Notes under the pieces: model-generated | What the model was told of the DNA's origin: nothing | What the model saw: only the letters and a program-made list of their open reading frames with translations | Databases searched by the model: none | Shown here: positions 13,490-19,300 of the stretch, one piece after another | How positions within the stretch are numbered: the stretch's first letter is position 1 | Layout of the letters: each line of letters starts with the position of its first letter | Translations under genes and position numbers: made by a program | Assembly: GCA_902773045.1 (NCBI GenBank) | Contig: CACYDE010000131.1 | Location: forward strand, 1 to 19,300 | DNA from: an uncultured Ruminococcus sp. | Lineage (GTDB): Bacteria > Bacillota > Clostridia > Oscillospirales > Acutalibacteraceae | DNA: 19,300 nucleotides | Direction: 5' to 3'

Positions 13490-14188
13490 TTAACCCACAA
13501 ACTCGGCAATACAGCGCTTGTAGGCAGCAACAGGATCGTCAGCCTGAGTCACGGGTCGTCCGACTACGATATAATCCGAACCGATCTCCTTGGCTTTTTC
13601 CGGGGTTGTAACGCGGACCTGGTCGCCGATGTCGCCATCGGCAAATCTTACTCCGGGAGTAACGGTCACGAACTCGCTTCCGCAGACATCGTGAACCTTT
13701 CCGGCTTCAAGAGGAGAGCAGACAACACCGTCAAGACCGGCTTTTTTAGCGTTCATCGCATAGTGCATTACAACTTTGTCAATAGGCTCGCTTATCAGAA
13801 GATCTTCATTCATTCTTTCCTCGCTCGTTGAGGTGAGCTGGGTCACTGCGATGAGAATAGGACGGCTTCCGTCTTCGCGGGTCAGTCCTTTGATCGCAGC
13901 TTCCATCATGGGAACAGTTCCTGCCGCATGAAGATTACACATATCCACGTCAAGCGAAGAAAGAACTTTCATCGCTTTCATAACGGTATTCGGGATATCA
14001 TGAAGCTTCAGATCAAGGAATATTTTGTGACCCATGGCTTTGATCTCGCGGACGATCTCGGGACCTTCCGCATAAAAAAGCTCCATTCCGATCTTAACGA
14101 AAGGCTTTTCGTCTTTAAACTGTGAAAGAAAATCTATAACCTCTTTTTTGCTGCTGAAATCGCATGCTATAATTACATCTCTGCCCAT
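13490..14188 (-). CDS. pyrF: Orotidine 5'-phosphate decarboxylase
   Basis: Decarboxylates OMP to UMP, the last step of the pathway. The 232-residue TIM-barrel protein has the short bacterial form. The catalytic DxKxxD array is DLKLHD with Asp 59, Lys 61 and Asp 64. The phosphate-binding end has VTPGVRF and VVGRPVTQADDP. The ATG overlaps the pyrD stop by one base (TAATG), so the two genes are tightly coupled. The HAD phosphatase gene follows after six bases. Confidence 0.98.
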   Translation of the reverse strand: MGRDVIIACDFSSKKEVIDFLSQFKDEKPFVKIGMELFYAEGPEIVREIKAMGHKIFLDLKLHDIPNTVMKAMKVLSSLDVDMCNLHAAGTVPMMEAAIKGLTREDGSRPILIAVTQLTSTSEERMNEDLLISEPIDKVVMHYAMNAKKAGLDGVVCSPLEAGKVHDVCGSEFVTVTPGVRFADGDIGDQVRVTTPEKAKEIGSDYIVVGRPVTQADDPVAAYKRCIAEFVG

Positions 14189-15099
14189 TAGTGACTTCCT
14201 CCTATAATTTCTTCTAAGCTGTTTATTCCGAACTTCGCCATCACTTCGGGAAGTTGTTCTATTATATTTTTGCTTGCAAACGGATCAATGAGATTTGCCG
14301 CACCGACCTGAACGGCGGAAGCGCCTGCAAGCATCATTTCTATGACGTCTCTCGCCGAACTGACTCCGCCCATTCCGATGATCGGAATTTTCACTGCATC
14401 AAAGACCTGATAAACCATTCTGAGAGCAACGGGGAATATCGCAGGTCCCGAAAAACCTCCCATCTTGTTGGCGATAACAGGCTTTCGTGTTTTTAAGTCT
14501 ATTCTCATTCCCATTAATGTATTGATGAGGCTTATCCCGTCTGCGCCTGCCGCTTCACATGCTTTCGCTATTTCGGTGATATCGGTTACATTGGGACTGA
14601 GCTTGATGTAGACGGGCTTTTTTGTAACGGCTTTGACTGCTTTTGTAACTTCGAAAGCCGAATCGGGATTTGTTCCGAAGCTCATGCCTCCGTTGTGAAC
14701 GTTCGGACAGCTGATGTTGACTTCAATGATCCCGACCTGCGGATGAGTATCTATTTTTTCGCAGGTGTAAGCATATTCTTCGATCGAGAATCCGCTGATA
14801 TTTGCGATAACGGGTTTGCTGTAAACTTTGGCAAGTTTCGGAAGCTCTTCGCTGATGACTTTGTCTATTCCGGGGTTCTGAAGTCCGACTGAATTTATCA
14901 TTCCGTCCGTACATTCGGCGATTCGGGGGGTGGGATTGCCGAAACGGGGTTCTTTCGTCGTTCCTTTGCAGGAGATCGACCCCAGGATATTTATATCGTA
15001 AAGATCGGCGAACTCATATCCGAAGCCGAACGTTCCGCTGGCAGGAATAATGGGATTGTCAAGAGTGAGACCGCTGAGCGTGACCTTTGTGTTTACCAT
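14188..15099 (-). CDS. pyrD: Dihydroorotate dehydrogenase, class 1B catalytic subunit
   Basis: Oxidises dihydroorotate to orotate on FMN and passes electrons to PyrK, and so to NAD. The 303-residue protein has the class 1 features: the N-terminal NPIIPASGTFGFG, then NSVGLQNPGID, and the active-site loop NISCPNVHNGGMSFG with Cys 131 as catalytic base (Ser in class 2 enzymes). The FMN phosphate site is GMGGVSSARDVIEMMLAGAS. Its start overlaps the pyrK end by seven bases, with AGGAGG just upstream. The adjacent pyrK confirms subclass 1B (PyrDB) rather than the fumarate-linked 1A. Confidence 0.97.
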   Translation of the reverse strand: MVNTKVTLSGLTLDNPIIPASGTFGFGYEFADLYDINILGSISCKGTTKEPRFGNPTPRIAECTDGMINSVGLQNPGIDKVISEELPKLAKVYSKPVIANISGFSIEEYAYTCEKIDTHPQVGIIEVNISCPNVHNGGMSFGTNPDSAFEVTKAVKAVTKKPVYIKLSPNVTDITEIAKACEAAGADGISLINTLMGMRIDLKTRKPVIANKMGGFSGPAIFPVALRMVYQVFDAVKIPIIGMGGVSSARDVIEMMLAGASAVQVGAANLIDPFASKNIIEQLPEVMAKFGINSLEEIIGGSH

Positions 15100-15827
15100 A
15101 TTATTTCCTCCTTTACGAGAACCGGACCGTCTTTACAGATCCTTTTGTTTCCGTATTTTGTCTTGCAGGTGCAGCCCATGCAAGCTCCGAAGCCGCAGCC
15201 CATTCTTTCCTCAAAGCTGAACTGACCGCTTGTTTTCGCTGAGCCGTAAACGGCTTTAAACATCGGAATAGGACCGCAGGTGTAAAAATACGTGTAATCT
15301 CCGACAAGAGGGAATGCGTCGGTTACGAAGCCATTTGTTCCGAAGCTTCCGTCAACTGTTGTCACGTAAGTTTTAACGCCTAATTTTTTGAATTCGTCGG
15401 CTGCAAAAACCTCATCTTCGGTGTTGAATCCGAGAATGACCGATGGAGACGCACCTTTTTCAATGAGTTTTTTGCAGAGGCTGTAAAGCGGAGGAACACC
15501 GACTCCGCCTCCGATGAGAAGGGGAAAGTCTCCGCTTTGTGATACGTCAAAGCCGTTGCCCAAGCCGACGAGCAGATCAAGCTTTTCATAAGCTTCTAAC
15601 TTACTCATAAGCTCCGTACCCTGACCGACTACTGTGTAAATTATTGTAATTGTGCTTTCGTCGTAATCGCAGATCGAGATAGGTCTGCGAAGGTAATAGC
15701 CGTCAAGCTTGATGTTGACGAACTGACCGGGAGCGGTAATGCTGCTTGTGTCGCCGCTTAATATCATCTTGTAAACATTCTTGGCTATTTTTATGTTTGA
15801 TAAAACAGAGTAGATACCTTGTTTCAT
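15093..15827 (-). CDS. pyrK: Dihydroorotate dehydrogenase electron transfer subunit
   Basis: FAD and [2Fe-2S] subunit that passes electrons from PyrD to NAD. The 244-residue protein has the FAD-binding motif LRRPISICD (RRPIS at 47-51) and the NAD-binding LLIGGGVGVPPLYSL. The cluster ligands Cys 211, 216, 219 and 231 lie in the C-terminal CGFGACMGC and RIC segments. AAGGAGG lies five bases before the ATG at 15827. pyrD begins inside the last seven bases. This is the first gene of a pyrK-pyrD-pyrF-phosphatase unit that has a structured leader. Confidence 0.97.
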   Translation of the reverse strand: MKQGIYSVLSNIKIAKNVYKMILSGDTSSITAPGQFVNIKLDGYYLRRPISICDYDESTITIIYTVVGQGTELMSKLEAYEKLDLLVGLGNGFDVSQSGDFPLLIGGGVGVPPLYSLCKKLIEKGASPSVILGFNTEDEVFAADEFKKLGVKTYVTTVDGSFGTNGFVTDAFPLVGDYTYFYTCGPIPMFKAVYGSAKTSGQFSFEERMGCGFGACMGCTCKTKYGNKRICKDGPVLVKEEIIW

Positions 15828-15882
15828 AGTTACCTCCTTTTGTGCTTGTATTTATAACGTCATTCATTTTGAACTGTAGTTA

Positions 15883-16003
15883 ACTCGCCGGGACGGGAAC
15901 CGGTAACACCGGATGAAATAAGCACACCATCTTTTTGGGTTAGAAGACTTCACCGGCTGCATCGGCACAGTTCCCGATGTGTCCTCAAAAAACGATCCCG
16001 AGT
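15883..16003 (-). promoter_or_regulatory. Structured leader upstream of pyrK
   Basis: A GC-richer block inside the 286-nt carB-pyrK gap can close on itself. The outer helix pairs 15883-15886 and 15890-15893 with 15996-16003 (8 bp, one 3-nt bulge). Inside are a perfect 6-bp hairpin at 15960-15979 and a perfect 5-bp hairpin at 15900-15912. A 7-bp pairing of 15894-15900 with 15970-15976 competes with the first hairpin or forms a pseudoknot with its loop. No T-rich terminator follows, so any control would more likely act on translation or processing. It matches no riboswitch class that I recognise. Confidence 0.4.
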
Positions 16004-16035
16004 GAACGGTGAATTTTAATCAGTGGTTCATTAGG

Positions 16036-16065
16036 ATAATAAAGCATAATATATAGATATTCCAA
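16036..16065 (-). promoter_or_regulatory. Weak candidate promoter of pyrKDF
   Basis: On the minus strand TTGGAA (complement of 16060-16065), an 18-base spacer and TATTAT (complement of 16036-16041). It would give a leader of about 200 nt containing the structured block. The match is only moderate, and read-through from carB is possible. Confidence 0.35.
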
Positions 16066-16098
16066 TCACGACCGGTTTTTTGTTCCGGTCGTGATTGG
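16062..16098 (-). terminator. Strong hairpin after carB, possible terminator
   Basis: CCAATCACGACCGG at 16062-16075 pairs perfectly with 16085-16098 (14 bp, 9-nt loop). On the minus strand only a weak T-containing stretch (AATATCTATATATT) follows, so it may be a partial terminator, an mRNA-stabilising structure or both. It lies 15 bases beyond the carB stop. Confidence 0.5.
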
Positions 16099-16113
16099 TG
16101 CTGTGTTTATTAT

Positions 16114-19100
16114 TTACATATCTATAGTGGAAATACACAGAGTCGTTTCTTCCAGGACGTCGAGCAATGCTCTTACGGTGTCGAGCGCCGTAAAGATTGC
16201 GACATTGTTCTCAACAGCCCATCTTCTGATAAGATATCCGTCGTTGCTGTTTTCATGGTAGAGATCCTTTGTGTTTATGACATAGCTGATGTAACCCGAA
16301 CGGAGTGAATCGAAGATCTCGTCGCTGTCGGAGGAAAGCTTCTGTCTTACTCTTGTTCTGATTCCGTGTTCCTTGAGGAACTTGGCTGTTCCTTCCGTTG
16401 CCTCGATGTTGAATCCGAGGTTATAGAAACGTCTGATAAGCGGCAGCGCTTCTTCCTTATCAACGTCGGCGATCGTTGCGAAAACCGTTCCGTAGTTGAC
16501 CATTTTCGTTCCCGAAGATTGAAGCGCCTTGTAGAGCGCTCTGGTGAGAGTTCTGTCATATCCGATCGCCTCGCCTGTCGATTTCATCTCGGGGGAGAGA
16601 TAAGCGTCAAGACCGCTGAGTTTCGAGAACGAGAATGCAGGAGCTTTGACGTACCAGCGTTCCTTCTCTTTCGGATAGACCTCGTTGATTCCCTGGTCTT
16701 TAAGTGATTTTCCGAGGATAGTAAGCGTTGCGATGTCGGCGAGCGAGTAGCCTGTAGCCTTTGAAAGGAAGGGAACGGTTCTTGAGGAACGGGGATTGAC
16801 TTCAATGACGTAAACATCGTTGTTTCTGTCAACGATAAACTGGATATTGTAAAGTCCGACAATACCTATTCCGAGACCGAGCTTCACTGTGTAATCAATA
16901 ATTACGTCTTTTACGTGCTGTGGGATCGTGAACGAGGGATAAACGCTGATACTGTCGCCCGAATGGATACCCGTTCTTTCGACGTGCTCCATAATTCCCG
17001 GGATAAAGACATCCTTGCCGTCGCAGACAGCGTCAACTTCACATTCCTTGCCGACGATATATTTGTCAACGAGAACGGGTTTGTCTTCGTCGACCTCAAC
17101 GGCTGTCTTGAGGTAGTGACGGAGCATGTGTTCGTTCGCCACGATCTGCATTGCGCGTCCGCCGAGAACGTAGCTCGGGCGAACGAGAACGGGATAACCG
17201 ATCTCAGCCGCCGCCTTGACTCCGTCCTCGATGTTTGTGACAGCCTGACCCTTCGGCTGAGGGATCTTGAGCTGTTCCATGATTTTTTCGAATGAGTCGC
17301 GGTTTTCGGCTCTTTCAATCGCGTCAAAGTCAGTTCCGATGATCTTGACTCCGCGTTTCATGAGGGGTTCGGCGAGGTTGATCGCGGTCTGACCGCCGAG
17401 TGAAGCGACAACTCCGATCGGATTTTCGAGGTGGATAATATTCATTACGTCCTCAACGGTCAAAGGCTCAAAGTAAAGCTTGTCGCTGGTTGTGTAATCG
17501 GTTGAAACCGTTTCGGGGTTGTTGTTGATGATGATAGCTTCGTAGCCGTTGTTTTTGATCGTCATTACAGCGTGAACGGTGGAGTAGTCGAACTCAACGC
17601 CCTGACCGATGCGGATAGGACCGGAGCCGAGAACTACGATCTTCTTTCTGTCGCTTACTATTGATTCGTTTTCCTGTTCGTAGGTCGAATAAAAATAGGG
17701 GATATATGACTCAAACTCGGAAGCGCAGGTGTCTATCATCTTATAGACCGGAAGCATATTGTTTGCAATACGGAGATCATAAACGTCATCTTCGGTCGTT
17801 TCCCACAGTTTTGCGATATACTTGTCCGAAAAGCCCATACGTTTAGCCTGATATAGCGTTTCGGTGTCGTTTTTGTGATCTCTGACAACTCTCTCAAAAT
17901 CAACGATGTTTTTGATCTTTTCAAGGAAGAACATGTCTATCTTTGTGATCTCGAAGATCTCTCTGAGATCGATCCCGTTCCAGATCAGTTCGGCGATGGC
18001 GTAAATTCGGTCGTCCGTTCCCTTGCGGATATAGTCAAGGAGCTGATCGTTCGACATATCGTTGAATTTGGGCTTGTAAATATGATAAACATCGATCTCA
18101 AGCGAACGGACAGCTTTGAGAAGACTTTCCTCGAATGTTCTTCCGACGCTCATGACTTCACCGGTTGCTTTCATCTGAGTTCCGAGAACGTTTGAAGCGT
18201 CGGAGAATTTGTCGAACGGGAATCTCGGCATTTTTGTTACGACATAGTCGAGAGTGGGTTCGAAGCTCGCAGGGGTGTTTGCTATCCTTATTTCGTCAAG
18301 CGTCATACCGATAGCGATTTTTGCCGAAACTCTTGCGATCGGATAACCGCTGGCCTTTGAAGCAAGTGCGGAGGAACGCGAAACTCTCGGGTTTACTTCA
18401 ATAAGATAATAATCAAATGAAACAGGGTCAAGCGCAAACTGAACATTGCAGCCGCCTTCGATCTTAAGCGCACGGATAATTTTCAATGCGCTGTCACGCA
18501 GCATGTGATACTCTTTGTTTGTAAGAGTCTGGCTGGGAGCAACAACGATGGAGTCTCCGGTGTGGATTCCGACGGGGTCGAGGTTCTCCATATTACATAT
18601 TGTTATAGCCGTGTCGTTTGAATCACGGATAACTTCGTATTCGATCTCCTTGAATCCCTTCACGCTCTTCTCAACGAGAACCTGGTGAACGGGGGAGAGT
18701 TTGAGCGCATTTTTCATGATCTCAACAAGCTCTTCGTCGTTGTTTACGAAGCCGCCGCCCGTTCCGCCGAGTGTGAACGCAGGACGGAGAACGACCGGGT
18801 AGCCGATCTCGTGAGCGGCATTAAGACCTTCCTCGATGGAGTGAGTTATGATCGAGGGAAGAACCGGTTCACCGATCTCTTCACAGAGTTCCTTGAACAG
18901 CTCTCTGTCCTCGGCTCTTTCGATACTTTCCACGCTTGTTCCGAGAAGCTCGACCTGACATTCTTCAAGAACGCCTTTTCTCGCAAGCTTCATCGCAAGA
19001 TTAAGACCTGTCTGACCGCCGATTCCGGGAACGATGGCGTCCGGACGCTCATAGCGGAGGATCTTCGCCATATATTCAAGTGTTAAGGGTTCCATATAAA

Positions 19101-19290
19101 CCTTGTCTGCTATAACGGTGTCCGTCATGATCGTCGCAGGATTGGAGTTGCAGAGAACTACCTGATAGCCTTCCTCTCTGAGAGCAAGACACGCCTGTGT
19201 TCCTGCATAGTCGAATTCGGCTGCCTGTCCGATAACGATAGGGCCCGAACCGATCACGAGAACTCTCTTTAAGCTTTTATCCTTAGGCAT
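16114..19290 (-). CDS. carB: Carbamoyl-phosphate synthase large subunit
   Basis: Makes carbamoyl phosphate from bicarbonate, two ATP and ammonia supplied by the CarA glutaminase; the product feeds PyrB and arginine synthesis. The 1058-residue protein is complete (Escherichia coli about 1073). Its two homologous halves begin with LVIGSGPIVIGQAAEFDYAG and VVLGSGPIRIGQGVEFDYS. The first ATP-grasp domain has LGGTGGG near residues 174-180 and IEVNPRVSRSSALASKASG. The second has RPSYVLGGRAM and IEVNPRSSRTVPFLSKATG. The last 120 or so residues form the MGS-like allosteric domain (GFNIEATEGTAKFL). The ATG lies ten bases from the right edge; those ten bases show no ribosome binding site, which may lie further upstream or be replaced by coupling to carA outside the window. 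Confidence 0.98.
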   Translation of the reverse strand: MPKDKSLKRVLVIGSGPIVIGQAAEFDYAGTQACLALREEGYQVVLCNSNPATIMTDTVIADKVYMEPLTLEYMAKILRYERPDAIVPGIGGQTGLNLAMKLARKGVLEECQVELLGTSVESIERAEDRELFKELCEEIGEPVLPSIITHSIEEGLNAAHEIGYPVVLRPAFTLGGTGGGFVNNDEELVEIMKNALKLSPVHQVLVEKSVKGFKEIEYEVIRDSNDTAITICNMENLDPVGIHTGDSIVVAPSQTLTNKEYHMLRDSALKIIRALKIEGGCNVQFALDPVSFDYYLIEVNPRVSRSSALASKASGYPIARVSAKIAIGMTLDEIRIANTPASFEPTLDYVVTKMPRFPFDKFSDASNVLGTQMKATGEVMSVGRTFEESLLKAVRSLEIDVYHIYKPKFNDMSNDQLLDYIRKGTDDRIYAIAELIWNGIDLREIFEITKIDMFFLEKIKNIVDFERVVRDHKNDTETLYQAKRMGFSDKYIAKLWETTEDDVYDLRIANNMLPVYKMIDTCASEFESYIPYFYSTYEQENESIVSDRKKIVVLGSGPIRIGQGVEFDYSTVHAVMTIKNNGYEAIIINNNPETVSTDYTTSDKLYFEPLTVEDVMNIIHLENPIGVVASLGGQTAINLAEPLMKRGVKIIGTDFDAIERAENRDSFEKIMEQLKIPQPKGQAVTNIEDGVKAAAEIGYPVLVRPSYVLGGRAMQIVANEHMLRHYLKTAVEVDEDKPVLVDKYIVGKECEVDAVCDGKDVFIPGIMEHVERTGIHSGDSISVYPSFTIPQHVKDVIIDYTVKLGLGIGIVGLYNIQFIVDRNNDVYVIEVNPRSSRTVPFLSKATGYSLADIATLTILGKSLKDQGINEVYPKEKERWYVKAPAFSFSKLSGLDAYLSPEMKSTGEAIGYDRTLTRALYKALQSSGTKMVNYGTVFATIADVDKEEALPLIRRFYNLGFNIEATEGTAKFLKEHGIRTRVRQKLSSDSDEIFDSLRSGYISYVINTKDLYHENSNDGYLIRRWAVENNVAIFTALDTVRALLDVLEETTLCISTIDM

Positions 19291-19300
19291 TGTTTTTTAC

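Noticed and set aside
15880..15920. T-box-like string GGTGTTACCGG followed by CCCGTCCC in the pyrK leader
   Set aside because: The key TGG of the T-box that pairs with the tRNA end is TGT here, no terminator follows, no stem I was recognised, and pyr genes are not usual T-box targets.
15828..16041. PyrR attenuator ahead of pyrK
   Set aside because: No loop resembling the PyrR-binding consensus and no GC-rich stem followed by a T-tract was found.

Overview
The window looks like a chromosomal segment of an endospore-forming Firmicute, most likely a Ruminococcaceae/Oscillospiraceae (Ruminococcus-like) member. The reasons are the dipicolinate synthase and SpoIIIA genes, strong AGGAGG ribosome binding sites, class 1B dihydroorotate dehydrogenase (PyrK/PyrD), and short palindromic intergenic repeats. 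The genus is inferred, not proven. No rRNA, tRNA, insertion sequence transposase or CRISPR array was seen.

Left part, plus strand. After a GC-rich block at the left edge (about 1-112) and an AT-rich gap come dpaA and dpaB (dipicolinate synthase) with a terminator. The second half of the spoIIIA operon follows: spoIIIAE, AF, AG, AH. These encode part of the mother-cell export channel facing the forespore. A sigma-E-like promoter overlaps the dpaB terminator and would drive spoIIIAE onward. spoIIIAA-AD are not here; dpaAB occupies their usual place. A palindromic repeat and a possible 25-codon ORF lie between spoIIIAG and spoIIIAH.

Middle, plus strand. A monocistronic NYN-domain (PIN-like nuclease) gene has its own sigma-A promoter and terminator. 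It is followed by an apparent three-gene operon: a lipoprotein with a long acidic Ser-rich linker, a Bcp/PrxQ peroxiredoxin and the peroxide-stress protein YaaA. It ends in a strong terminator in a convergent intergenic region.

Right part, minus strand, read from right to left: carB, then pyrK-pyrD-pyrF-HAD phosphatase (overlapping or nearly touching), an alpha/beta hydrolase, and pyrE-pyrB-pyrI. CarB, PyrB/PyrI, PyrD/PyrK, PyrE and PyrF make carbamoyl phosphate, carbamoyl aspartate, orotate, OMP and UMP. Only CarA and dihydroorotase (PyrC) are missing from the de novo UMP pathway. The hydrolase is bracketed by two related repeat elements. One of them forms almost the entire predicted 5' leader of pyrEBI. 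A separate structured leader of about 200 nt precedes pyrK. These two leaders and the repeat family are the main targets for follow-up; no clearly new multi-gene system was recognised.
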